Assembly (NCBI GenBank): GCA_013398955.1
Contig: VWPU01011889.1
Location: 1-64,000, forward strand
Direction: 5' to 3'
Length of the DNA stretch: 64,000 nucleotides
Source: Callaeas wilsoni
Taxonomy: Eukaryota; Chordata; Aves; Passeriformes; Callaeidae
In this document: piece by piece, positions 13,561 through 26,100 of the stretch
How positions within the stretch are numbered: the stretch's first letter is position 1
Layout: each line of letters starts with the position of its first letter
Notes under the pieces: model-generated
Told to the model about the DNA's origin: nothing
What the model saw: the letters and a program-made list of their open reading frames with translations, nothing else
Databases searched by the model: none
Made by a program: the position numbers and the translations under genes

Positions 13561-14614
13561 GACGCTGAGGTTGGCATTTCTGTCCCCACTTCACAGGCAG
13601 GGATATTGCAGCAGGACTGAAACAAGCAGCTCCCAGAGCCTCACACGAGCAGCCCACAAGGCCATGGAAGGAGCTGTATTACAAGTGGCTTTGCACTGAG
13701 GACTGTTGGTGCCATGTGCTGGGCTCAGCGCCCTGCCAAGAAGAGGCAAGAATTTGAAACCTAAAATCCTCCACACTGACTGACTTCCCATCATCTCCTG
13801 TGGGGTTTTGAGTGACTTTAAAAACAGCAGGTTTGGCTTGATGGAGGTCAAGCCACAGAATAGTTGGGTCATCTGCTGTCACAGCTATTCTGTGGTTGAT
13901 GTAACCCAAATCTACTGCATCCCTTTTGTCTGCCTGAACCACAAAAAGCTGTTTTCCTTTAAGATGGCCTTATAGCTGGGCTTACTGCCTGCCAGGCTTG
14001 TGGTCATACTCTCTCTCAGGGCTTTTGTAGGCTAATCCAGCACAAAAGGCACTGGCTGCTCTCCACTCCAAACCTCTGCCAAGCTGTGAGATAGATGGAG
14101 CTGCTTATAAAACATAACATAAATTGGAACAGCGTAAAAAGCTAACAACAATTGTTGTGCTGAATGTAGCAGCCTACATCCCAAAGGACCTCAGCACAGC
14201 TGATTTACAAAAAAAACCCACTCAAAACAACAAATGTTTTTGTAATTCAAGAAATTTCTCATGAAACTCAACCTCTGCAGGACTTTTGCAATAAGATCTC
14301 ATTTGAAAACCTGCATAAATCCTCTCTGTTTGTTTTAAGTGTGCAAATCCTAGAAATATCCAGTGCAGACAAATGCTAGGGAAAAGCACACACACTCCCC
14401 GTCATGCCCTTGTATTGCTCTTTTCGTGTGCTTCTGGGCGATGAGTTTGTGATTTCACATCCCACCCCACACCTTCCCAGTCAATAACATTAACAACTTT
14501 TCACTTCTTACAACCAAGGTGTCTCTCAGAGCTCTACCTGTTTGGCAACTCTATCAAGACCGTGAGTCCTGCACAGGACAACACACAGCTTCTCAAACGC
14601 ACAAAGCAACAAGA

Positions 14615-14866
14615 AAACCCAAGGCTGGAAGCTGAAACTAAACAAAGCAAAGTTCAGAAGTATTTACTGTTGAAGGTGATAAAGCACTGGAACAATTTAA
14701 CAAGGTGAATCTTCCATCACTGGAAAGTTTTAAAACAAGAGGGGATGTTTTCTTTATTCAGCGCTGCACTTCAAGCAGGAGTCAATTGAGGGCAGTTGAG
14801 GGCAGTCCTGTGACTTGCACTCCACAGGAGGTCAGACTGATAGATCACAAGAGCCTCTCTCACCCC
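14615..14866 (+). mobile_element. Old CR1-family LINE, 3' end, sense
   Basis: AAGGCTGGAAGCTGAAACTA (14621-14640), GCACTGGAACAATTTAACAA (14684-14703), TTCCATCACTGGAAAGTTTT (14712-14731) and AGGTCAGACTGATAGATCAC (14829-14848) occur in the order and spacing of the 3' end of old amniote CR1 LINEs. That order is the end of ORF2 followed by the 3' UTR with its GGTCAGACT..GATCAC box. It is 5'-truncated, as most CR1 copies are. An internal tandem doubling of TTGAGGGCAG sits at about 14785-14804. It is noncoding now. Confidence 0.75.
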
Positions 14867-15536
14867 ATAACCCAGGAATTAATACCTGGGAGGAGTTTCT
14901 TGTAAAATCTGTCAAACCACTGCCCTTTAAATCCCTACCTACAGCTTCTCTGCTATGAAGCCACAATAGAAAATCAATTAGAGAACAGGGAAGATGGAAA
15001 AAGGAAAAACAAGAAGCTGCTGACTGATGAAGGCACAGTGAAGGAAGATGGAGGTTTGAACATTGCCCCTGCACCAGGCTGAGCAGGGCCTGTTCTGGAC
15101 TCCTGGAGATGATGGCAGGTTTGCCATTACTGACTTCACTGGTACTCGTGTCCTCTGCAGGTAAGTAGAGGACAAGGGTTTGCATTCTGCAGGACCACGA
15201 AACTCTTGCCACTCCCAAACACCGAACAGCCCCACTACACAGGCAGCCGAGCTACGAAGCTATTATTCCTTCATTTGAACATCCCAACCAAGCTACCTTT
15301 GTGATTTTAACTGTAGACCAAAAGAGAGTGCATACAAACAACAGAAAAAACCACAACCCACCCCAAACCAGAAATCCAACATAAAAACAAAACCATAAAG
15401 CTGCTGCTTCATTATTATTGTACTGCTGCTTTGGAATCAGAGAAAATATAAACCTCCATCAGCAGATCGGAGTTCCTCAATGCAGCTCAAAAAGTTGGCA
15501 GGGAACGGAAACTGGACTGCACAGATCCTCAGGAAG

Positions 15537-15550
15537 CCACCAGAGGGTAG
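15537..15550 (+). promoter_or_regulatory. Possible CTCF-type binding site
   Basis: CCACCAGAGGGTAG matches the CTCF core (CCASYAGRKGGCRS) at all but one strong position, with T in place of the expected C in GGC. Single matches of this quality are frequent by chance, so this is only a lead. Confidence 0.25.
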
Positions 15551-16433
15551 CAAAGCATTTTAGAGAGCAGCTGACAGCAGCCCAGGCAAAGCGGAGTGAT
15601 CTGTACCCGCATCTTCTTCCTCACTTTCCAGTTGCTATTTCAGTTATTCAGGAAAATTACATTTTTATTCATCCCTATCCATTCAATTTTCAAAATGCTG
15701 CCTCGCTTTCTTCACAGATGAGAAGGAAAATTTATATTTCAATTATTCCTACCCTTCTCCCTGAAGGAAGCTTGTTTTTCCCTTATTTTCTTCATAGTGT
15801 CTGCATGCCTCCCCAGCCAACTCTGCCCTGCAGTACTGGGCAGCAAGCTGTGTCCTATGGGGATGGCCTATGGTTCAGCGGTGGGGAACCACCCTGTGGG
15901 GAGCTGAGAGGAGGGAAAGAGGCTCAGGAGGGCAAATAGCTGTTTCCAGCAGTTTCGGGAAACTGGTTATACCAGTAACTCCCCACATTAGGAGTCTGGA
16001 TTACCCCACTATCCTTGCTAGTGCAAAGTTTAGATAACACTCTGAATTGTTGATGGCCACTCCTGAGGTTTTGACTGTTTGAAAGCTGTGAAAAGTACAG
16101 GAGAGGAAGAGACATAACATTTCTGTAATGCTTTCCTTGCCTCTCCAAAAGTCTCCATTCTCCACTTTTCAGGTTCCCACCCCAGTCACATGGAAAGCCC
16201 TCAGCTCCACAAGCACCTTAAGAAGCCAATAAACCAACCTCACCCTGATTCCCCTCACATGCCCTCTGCTGAGTGTAACCGTAGGAATACTTCAGATAAC
16301 TTTTTTTTAAAAAATTATTATTTTCTATTAAGGTTCCTGTGTGTTAAGTCTCAAGCCAGGATACAAGGAGTCCTGTCGCCCTGCTCTGGGAAGCTTATAT
16401 GGAGAAAGGAGACCAGACAGTAGCACGGGGGAA

Positions 16434-16444
16434 GGGGGGGGGGG
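16434..16444 (+). repeat. G11 homopolymer
   Basis: Eleven consecutive G, flanked by further G-rich sequence (a GGGGGAA stretch before it and a GATAGAGGG after it). It is prone to quadruplex formation and sequencing error. Confidence 0.9.
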
Positions 16445-17889
16445 ATAGAGGGAGAAGAGTCTGGCTTTTAAATAGCTAACTTTTTCATGCACAGTCTGCA
16501 GGAACCAAAAATAGCTCCTGAATATTTCAGCAAATCATTCCCAATAATTAAAATTGTGATGTGTTTTCTGTCAATCCCAAATGCAGTGAAAGCCTTCAGA
16601 TATATTATTCACTACAAATTATTCATCCAGCTGCACTTGCAGAGTTGAAAATTTCCGTTCACTTAGACCTAAGCGCAAAGAAACCCTCCAGCCCCTAAAC
16701 AAAAAAGTCTTTCACATCTGCCCACTGCTAAAAAAATACAACTAACCTTCCGTGATCGATCCTATTTATTTATTACATGTATGTCTTACACAGTAGGTTA
16801 ACACTGAAGCGCAGGTGACACTTAGCACTGATTAAGTTGTATCTGTTCAGTGCAGCTGCTTTCACTCTCTACTACAGATAGATGAAACTCACTAAATACA
16901 TTTTCCACATATTGTACTCCTAATTGGAATATCCCACTTGTTCTACCCAGGTGCTCTGCCAGACCTGAGGATGAGCCCTTTACCACATTGTCAGGAAGCA
17001 ATGGGAGGTACAGGAAAGGTTCTTGCAGCCTTCCAGTTCTGGGGAAAAGCTTCTGCCTCTGTTGAGAACTTGATTATCAGTCCTGGCCCACCAACAATAG
17101 ACACCTTTGCTCACAGGCTCCCCAAAACAGACACCAAAGCTAAAGATGTCAGAAACATCACCTTCTTGCAGCGCTACGAAAAGTCTGCGGCATCGTTTAA
17201 ATCCAGCCCAGCAGCTCACTCCTCCATTACAGCCTCTGCATGAATTACAAACATGGAGCAGCAGACGCTCGGCGCAAAGCACACTCTGGGCAAGATCCAT
17301 CCACAGACCTTATTAAAGAGAGCACCCAATACATAAAGGTGTTTTCATTCTCTTGAAGCCTAGGTCAGGAGACCTCAAGGGAACAATGTATTTTGGAAGC
17401 ATTGAGCATCCTTGATAGAATAGTCAGAGCATGGCTATCTCAGTTTGAGATTCCCCGTCTGTCCAACATGTCTGGACATTTAATATAAATTAATCTATTA
17501 TTACAAATCATTCAACCAAGTTCTCCTTGACCTGCAGTCTGAGACATCCTGGGACAAGACAGGGAGCTAAAACAGGCCCCTTCTCAGTCTGTTTGAAGGT
17601 ACAGCTGTTAAGAGGATACAGCTTCCCTTCATGATTAGAAGGATGGTTATTAGGAGTGATGCCACAGGAAACACTGGAGAATCACAAACATTCCCCTTTG
17701 CAAAAGACTGGCAATATGTGGAAACATCACACTGAAGTGGCAGTTCCCTGTTGAGCACTTCTCCTCCTCCTCAGTGACGTGTCACACTGTCATTCCAGAA
17801 TGTCACCTTGATGAAGAGAACAACTTCTTGAGAGGAGTCATCAGCTTGGAGCAACAAAAGCCACCTCCTTCAGAAATACACCCACAGAA

Positions 17890-18015
17890 GTGTGCAAGGC
17901 CAGGACAATAACGTCACATCAGGGCGTAATTAAAACTCCTGAGTACTTACAGCTCCTCATTGACAGTCTTTTATGTAATAATGACTGAACGCAGTTAAGG
18001 TAACGACCTTCTCCC
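17890..18015. promoter_or_regulatory. Candidate conserved noncoding element
   Basis: The stretch contains a CRE-like half site in AACGTCAC, a GTAATTAAAA homeodomain-type word, TTTATGTAATAATGAC and GCAGTTAAGGTAACGACC, with several CpGs kept in an otherwise AT-rich block. This texture is typical of amniote conserved noncoding elements. Conservation itself cannot be seen from one sequence, so this is inference. Confidence 0.22.
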
Positions 18016-21000
18016 TATTGACATGTCTGCACAAACATACAGTTTCCACAGAGACGGAAAGGAGCCTGACAAACATTTTGCTCAGGGAACAAGAAACCTG
18101 GCTAGCAGGTCCCGAGCCCTTTTCCATCCTTGCTGCTCCTGACTTCTTCAGGACATTGCGTCAAGCCCTGAAGGCAGGGACAGAGGCCAGAAGGTGCTTG
18201 TACATTAATAAGTCCTTCTTGCCCAGCAGATGCCCTTTCTTGGCAAAACACTCCCTTTCTATAGAAGATCAAGCACGTGTTGTTGCGCAACTGACTGGCA
18301 ATTTTACAGAACAAGCTTGAACTGGCTTTCTGGGGGCACAGAGACATGAGACAAGAGAGATATTGACAATGTCCTAATAAAAAAACAAACAAATTATAAA
18401 AACAAAAGCTATCTGTGATTTCTCACTCCAGAAACACCCACTCTTAGAAGCCTGCTTTTTCCTAAAGTCTTTGTAGTTTTTGCAGAGTCGAAGTGGATAA
18501 TCAATAGTAGGCACAAAAAGATGATCAAACCAACAGAAAGATAAGAGTCAAACTCAAGTTTACATGACAGAAGTTGCACAGAAATGCTGTGGGAAGACAA
18601 AGGCATTCATATTCAGATCTGAATTAGTGAGAACCATGTGAAATCTGGACCAAAGGATAATAAAAGCAAAAGTCTGCTAACAGTGGTTAGATCGCATGTG
18701 TTCTCATGGAGACCTGTCTGGGTGACTCAGACAACAAGATTTTAGACAAAGAGGGTTTAGAACAAGCCTTAGTAAAGATAAAAACCAGCAGCAATACAAC
18801 ACACAGCACTCTTACACAACATCGTACCTGTCCCATTCACCTGTGACTTGTCCTGCAGACAGTGACACTCAGAGCTAAAGCCTGTAATGCAGCACAGCTC
18901 AGCCCATGTGGACCAGCAGGCTGACCAGACACGTCATGAGGGCCAGAAAATTACCCTGTAAGCTCTTTGGGAGCCCTCTCCTCTAAACTTCTAAGATCTC
19001 ATCATAATGGAAGTTACCCTGCCAGAAAAGTCCCAAAACACACAGCAAGAAGACAGCCCATATAATTATCTTAGGCTTTGCACCTTTGCATCACTGTACT
19101 AATAAAGATTCTCCAAGTAAAACTCTTACCACCAACTTAATATCCAGTCCCAGATTCAGTTTGTACCCATGTTGGTCTGCAGGCTGTCCTAGCTCTGCTT
19201 GCACTGGTGCTCCATCTCCCCACACTAATGTGAACATCCTACATTCCTTGGGGAGTCTGAAATGGCACTAAACATCAGTGCTTGGCCACTGAACTTCACC
19301 CATAGAGTCTTTCTGGACAGGTCTGTTTTTCCCTTCAGTCAACACGCAACTGAAGCTGTTTTGCCAGCATTGCCAGCAAAGGCTTGTGCTCCTGCTGAAA
19401 GCTTTGTGCCAGGCTGAACAGTGAACTGCTAGGGGCCTCCCAATCCTTGTTCCATTATGACATTCTCTACAAAAATATGCAACTGGGCCTGGTTTTTTCC
19501 CCCCCAGCTTGGAAGTAGTACAGTAGTTTGGCTGACTGGGGAAAAATGTTCACATTTCCCACTAAAAAAAACTGTGTTAGAAAAAAGCATTTGCAGAGCA
19601 TGTGGTATAACAGGAAAGGATTGATCAGATTACCTGGAGAACTGATAGTTGCCTCTACTAAAACTCTATTTCTGTTCAAAGCCCTGCTTGCAAATTCTGA
19701 GAGGAGATAATACAGGATTTTCTTATGGTATTTCAGATTAAATGCTGCATAAGAAATGCAGTATCCTCAAAATGTCGTATCTATAAGCTTCTGATTCACA
19801 CATTTGCTATTTGGGGATATTAGGTATGATTCTATTTTTTAATGAAGATATAAAACATCAGAAGGAAAAAAAAATCCAATTCAGAATTCTGTCTGTCGAG
19901 TTTAGTGTGCACTGACTCCAGGTTCCCCAATAACATCACGCTGTGAGTGTGCTTTCAACAGCAGCTCTAAGTGCAGTCACGTCAGGCAGTGGGGAAGGCA
20001 CAGGCTGAGACAGATGACACCCAAAGTTCTTCTAATGCATTAAAACCCTTTTGTCTTAAATTGATCCCATCTCAGATATGCTGAGTGTTCAGTCTCTTCT
20101 TTTTCTGACTGATTTAATTGTAACTTTCCAACTGGTAAAAACTGATACGAAGCTTTGTAAATGAGCATTTTAAAGAGAAGGTGGGATAGAAAAAGACTTA
20201 AATCAAAAATATGGGGACAAAGCACACTGGCTACATCCATACAGTTTAACACAGTCTCAAACACAGGCACAAGGCTCTGCAGCACTTGAAGTGTGAGTTA
20301 CAGTTTAACCTCTGACCACCCAAGCCACTGAGCCAGGCTGGCACACCACATGGTAGGCATCAAACTGACCCAGAGCACCTACAGGAAACACCTCCTGTAT
20401 TCACAGCCCCAGACCCCACATCTACATGAATAAACTGTGCCAAAATTCCCTTTACACCTCCCACCACTCCTTTTCCCTAGGTCCCAGTTTTACTTCAGGA
20501 GGTTTTCCAGAACAGTTTTTTTTTCCAGCATGTTTGTACAAGCAACAATTTTCTTGTGTTTTCTTATTCAAGGGTGAACTTAAAAGAACAAAGGCTGCTC
20601 TTTCATAATGCATCATCTTCCTGAACAGACCAAACAAGGTCTCAATGAAAAACCACAAGCTTTTATTCATACCCATCAACCAACCAATAAATGCACAGAG
20701 AATAACCACAGAAATAAGGAGCTTGCCACCCTTGAAACCTTCCTGAGTGCCTTCCAGAGATGTGGTACACTCCCTTACACCAGTGGTGGTCTTCAAAGCA
20801 CAGCATAAATCACTGGGTGTGTGAGACAGTGGGGATGGCATCTTCAGAAATGCATGTCCAAAGTGATTAGGAAAGGTGGTAGAGCATGACAGCCACAGAG
20901 GTCTTCTTCCTCCTTCTCAGTGGAGACAGAATTGACTCATCTTAGTACAGTACCACAGTCCAAAATACTACACCTATAATTATTTTTTTAAGCTCTATGC

Positions 21001-22970
21001 TTTACATGTAGAAAGAGAGCATGGAAATAAACATGAGAAAAGTTAATCATTTTATGGCCTCAACTCAAACTTTTTTTCCTTCAACAGACGTAGGCATGCA
21101 AAGTGGGATCCCAATTTAACCAAGAGCCAACCTTGGCATCAAACAAGTGCTGATACAACCATATGGTTTGAAAGAGTTTTCTCTCCTTCTGCTAAGTACC
21201 ACCTCACATCTTATAGAGGACGTGTCTTACAACCATTATCAGCAGCAATTAAAAAAGGCCTCTGCCTTCGGTGACAAAGAACTGAAACTGCTGTGATGAG
21301 GTGCAGGGAAGGCTCCAGGCTGATGGTGCTTCCTGCAATTCCCATTGCTCACTGAGGACACCAGCACATGGCAAAGGATCTATGTAAGCAACTCCTCTGC
21401 TGGCAGTGAGGTGTGGGGTACGGACAGGTACTGAGCTGCAAGACAAGGGGGGAAAATTGAAGGGATGGGGTATTTGGGAGCAGCAGAGGGAAGCGAGCGG
21501 GGATTTAGGCAGAGGAAAAACATGGGATTGGGGATGCAGAGACACTCCAGAGACTCCCCTGGCCTGTTTCAGCTGCTGCCCCACACAGCCAAGGAGGAGC
21601 TCCTTGAAGCCAAGCCTGCCCAGGTGTCCACAGCACAAAGGTAACAATCAGCACGGACCCACAGAGCCTCGTGCTCACACAAACGTCACTGAAATGCCTG
21701 CAGGTACAAAAGCATCCCCAAAGCCAGATGGCCACATCTGCACAGCCCTGTGCCAGGCCCTGGCCCTGCTGCTCTGCTCAGAGCCACCCCAGCACCCACA
21801 CCTGAGGCACCACTACCCTGCAAGATGGGGAAGTGATCACAGGTAATCCAGGGAACTGGAACTTCATTGCAGTAAGAGGAAGTAAGTGAACCACAGCAAA
21901 CGGGATGTTGAATGAGGCCCACAGGAAACTGCTATGGTCCCAAAATATCGAGTGTCCAACACCCACTAGTCTGGATCATTGTTTCATATGGGCTCACCGT
22001 AAATGCTTAAAGAGAATCCAGAAAAAAAACAACCAGTTTACTAGTCCTGTGGGCAGCTGTTCCAGAATGCTGCCACGCCCTTTCGCTCATCACAAACTCT
22101 TTTCTAACTTCAAGACTAAATTCATTAATGTAATCGCAATACAGGCACAACATCTCCTGCACATAATCATCAAGACTTGTAAATAATTTACAAGAGACGT
22201 GAATACACTGCCATCTGCACACAAAGGAACTGCTCACTCTACAGCACTTCTGCATGTGTTGGTACCCCTGGGGAAGGAAGAGGGTGAGATGGGGACAGCT
22301 GTAGGGTCATGCTGGGAAGCAGTTGCTACGTGGTGGCTCTTTGGTGACTTAAGTAACATAAACTGGATATTCCGATTTAATCTACCACAGCAGTGGGTGC
22401 TAACAGGAGTCCCTGCTGGCAGGTGCAGCAGACAGGACAAGCATCAGCAAACAGGCATAATAAAGAAAGGTATCACCCCAGAAGATAGCCCAGACAAAGG
22501 CTGCACATTATCTCTGACAGTCTGGTGTCACAGTGGTGGGATGTGAAGTCTTGAAGAAGACCCCTCTGTGCAGCCATGACTAGCCCGGGCTAAAGAAAGT
22601 GAGACTGTTCTTTGACTTTGGGGCTCCACAAAGCATGAAGTTTCATGGAAAATTAAAGGAAAAGCAAGGCATCAGTAACTCTTTCCCACACTGCAGAATC
22701 TCCTTCTGCTCTCCACTTTCAAAACCTTAAAAATCTAAGGTACAGTCTAGGAAGCATCTGCCTTGATTTCAAACACAGGGCAGAGAACTACCACCAAGCC
22801 AGATAAAAAGCAATGGGCTTCTGAGTGGATGCCACAGGCAAAACTAATTGAGCCACAGATTACACAGACGAGTACACAAGGCCAGATCTCATACCAGTAG
22901 ATTGCACCATCTGAGTGGCAGTATCAGCATCGGGAGGGTATATGAATTCAGCTCTGCAGTAAGAAATCTG
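18016..22970. other. Noncoding stretch, no gene recognised
   Basis: Frames up to ~146 codons (21406-21846 +) occur, but their translations are Cys-, Ser- and Pro-rich and match nothing I recognise. No RNA gene or young repeat was recognised. The stretch around 21290-21830 is more GC-rich than its flanks but not CpG-rich enough to be an island. Confidence 0.5.
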
Positions 22971-22974
22971 TGCA

Positions 22975-23100
22975 GAGCTCAGCAGGTCAAGGCCATTAGG
23001 GACCAAGGCACGAGTCCCAGGCAAGTTGTTCAGCCTCTGACATCAGGAACACAGAGTTACATCACTCACAAGGTAAACTTCATAAAGTTTATGAACCTGG
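22975..23100 (+). mobile_element. Probable MIR-like SINE fragment
   Basis: CCCAGGCAAGTTGTTCAGCC (23017-23036), followed by TCTGACATCAGGAAC and later CTCACAAGGTAAAC, follows the MIR word order GGCAAGTCACTTAACCTCTCTGA...TCACA. The match is degraded and the edges are uncertain. Confidence 0.35.
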
Positions 23101-26100
23101 CAGGACGACAGATCTACTGCAGCACAAACAACTCCTCTTCAGGGCTTGTATTGGCAGAGATAGGCCCCTTATCAATGGGGCCAAATACTTCTACACATAA
23201 AGCAAATATGTACAAATCATAACTACTTACATACCCTAAGTGCAGTAATATCATCACATATTTAGTCACATGTGTCACTTTTAAAGGAACACCTATTTTT
23301 TCCTGATATATTTACTGAATTAGTGGAAGATTTCCATCTGAAGTTCTTGTGCAGGGACTTTTTTCCATCCAACTCCAAAAATTTAACTCATTTTTTAGAA
23401 TTATTTTTAAAAGACTTGTTGCTTTGATAGGGAGCAGGAGTTACAGAAGTGTATCTTCCTCTGGAGACTCTCCCTCCAAACGGATTTCAACAGGGACAAT
23501 GAAAATTGTCATTACAGGCTCAAGACTACTTTTCCCTGGGTGCTGCCCAACTCCCAGTACTTCTGCTGGTAGTACTCAGACACAGTAGGACTACAGCATC
23601 AAATCAGACAGAATATTTAAAGGAGCACAAATTTGGAGGCCTATCCCTGGAGGTTCAGGAATTGGTTTGCCATTTCGCAATGCTAAACAGAGTGAGGATA
23701 AAAGAATGAAGAGATTACAGACCGAGACAGACTTTGGTGTGAAGTGGGACAGACCAAAACCAGCCATCACTAATTGCCATTCCCCTTGGGCAGCCCTTAG
23801 AAACATCATGAGTGGCTTGAATTGCTTTATTGATATTTACTCTACCTTCGCCCTTGGTGAGTTAGACAAATAAGAGATTAGAAGAAGGCAGGAAGAGCAG
23901 CAGTAGCGGGAGGGAAGAGGAGGGTAATTAGTGCTGTGAGGATTCAGAAGATCAGTAGGGTCCTAGTGATGAGGGAAAAGACAAGAGGAAAGAAAGGGAC
24001 TGACATGCATTTAGTATTTCAAGCACAGAAAGGTTCTTGCAGCTAGGGATGCTGAAGCGAGACTTGCTTATTATTATGACTATGACAAAGCAGAAAAAAA
24101 ATGGAACGCACATTGATTAAAGCAGCAGGCATCTCCCTTGGATGCTGAGACTCAGCAAGGGGCTGCAGCTTCCCAAGGAGGCAAGCATTTAGATTTCAGC
24201 TATTCCGAGACATGGACCATATGCTGGGGCCATCTGGAGACTGCTTTATTTGATGGATGTTGGATGCCTCCAAAGGCACCAGGGAAGGGAGCTGAAATAT
24301 TGGTAACTGATTGATGCTGAGGGCACTTAACTAAAGATGACCCCACTTCTACACAATTCACACCTGCTCCACAGGAGAAGCTCAGAAATTGTCTTCCCAG
24401 TGGAGATGATCGCTTCCATGGCTTCCAGCAGGCAGTGGCTCCTGACAAAGCGTGCAGCCGTCATTTAACCGGCACAGCTGGGGAACTCAGCGGGATGGCC
24501 CTCAGTGTGCTCAGCCAGCACTCAACAGCTGATCCATGGCACAGCTGCAGTGTCCCGTTCAGCTCCAGGCCTGAATTATCACTGCACCGTCAGATGTGTT
24601 GTGTCAATGGACGAAGTCCACCATGCAAAGGGCCCTCCATGCCTTCAGAGGCCACCCTGCCCTTTCAGCACCTCTTCAGAAGCCTTGCCAGGATGAGAAG
24701 CTCCACTGGAGCACCATCACGGTGCAATGCAAAGAGGCAGAGGAGAGGACACCCGTGAAGCAGCTCCTGGCTGACAGCTCTGCAGCACAGCTCATGAGGG
24801 ACATTTTTCTTCCATACCCACAAGACAGGAAGCCAAGGCCCTGACATGGACAGGTCAGATAGAAAAGGAAAAGGCACACCCCTGTCCAAGCCACAGCAAA
24901 CTCCTGTTTTGCAGTTAAAGAACCCAAAACCAACTGCAGCAAAAAATAACACTAAAAAACGCTCCAAACTAAAACTACCCAAAAAAACCCCAAAACCCAG
25001 ACACTCTTGAATGCAGGCAGTGTCTCTCTGTGTGAATATACTTCATATCTAGCAGACACCAGAAGTATTTAAGTTACTAAGAACAGCACGTAGAAATCCA
25101 CCTGCCAAACCATAACCAGGCCTTTCACTGAGACCTGTGCAGAGAATTGGGTTTTGTCTTGCCCTGACAGCAGGTGAAAGAAAGCCGGTGTAGAAGTAGA
25201 GAACAAGCAAAAGAACCCAATAAACACATCTATAAGAGCAGCTTTCAGAAAGCAGCTCGCTAGACCACCCTGCACTTTGTCTCTGCCTGAAAAAACAACA
25301 GAACACACCAGAGCTTGGGAAATCATCTGAATACAAACACTCACTATCCTCAGCATACAGATTTTGCATCCAAGGGCAGAGTATAAAACACGCTTTTACA
25401 GTTCATCCTAACAGCCTCTCACCAACCCAACGCACAGTTTTAATACTCCCTGGGAATACGGTGCAGGAATTGCTGAATTATAACTCTGGGGCTTGGCCAT
25501 GGGATGCTGTCCTGCTTTGTGCCCTGCTTCTCAGGGAGAAGAGGGACTGTTTCAGAGGAAGCTGTGCAGCTGTCAGCACCCTCACTGCCACAGCCTGAGC
25601 CTCAGACACCGTGCAGGCTTCGCTCACTGCTTGGAGGTGCACCATTCCTGATGCCCAATTTCCCCAGTGTGACTCCAGAGGCTGGGAGCTGTCTGAAAAA
25701 CCCCGATTTCTCATTCTGTGCCAAACAGTGAGCACAAGTCCTTTGTGAGGGCTAACAATCAGGTGATGGAGCTGTGACAATCAGCAGTGGCTGAGAGTCG
25801 GCCTCTGCTCTGCAATCTCCTAGGAGTATATCTCTGGAAAGAATGTGGAGGCAGCCCCTCCTCTGTTGGGGGACTTTGCCACTTATTTTTGCCCACAGAG
25901 GACCTCAGATAGCTGTGCAGTGACAGTCAGCGAGGTGTCCTGGAGCTGCAGGGATTTGAATAAGAACAGGTTACATCCCACTGAATATTTTCATTAGCAG
26001 GCAGCAAAACAGTGCCCCTATATACATCTGGAGCTCAAAGTAGAACAGATTAAAAGCAAAGCAAGAGAGTCCTTCCAGTCTTCATCCTCACTCAGGCTGC

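Larger units (their letters stand above)
14867..17880. other. Noncoding stretch with small motifs
   Basis: No exon is supported. The longest open frame of the window (15418-15939 +, 173 codons) lies here but is compositionally random and has no recognised domain. An isolated strong splice-donor-like CTGCAG|GTAAGTAG occurs at about 15155-15168. A C/A-rich low-complexity patch covers 15330-15400, and an uninterrupted G11 run lies at 16434-16444. Confidence 0.5.

Noticed and set aside
13578..13625. MIR-like word set (CCCCACTTCACAGGCAGGG...)
   Set aside because: Only one core word is convincing. It is too short to separate from chance.
15418..15939. Longest open frame of the window (173 codons, + strand)
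   Set aside because: Composition is random-like with no recognised domain or Kozak/splice context. A frame of this length is plausible by chance over 64 kb and six frames.
23667..23873. Open frame ending at a GTGAGT donor-like site
   Set aside because: No strong acceptor precedes it, and the peptide is unrecognised.
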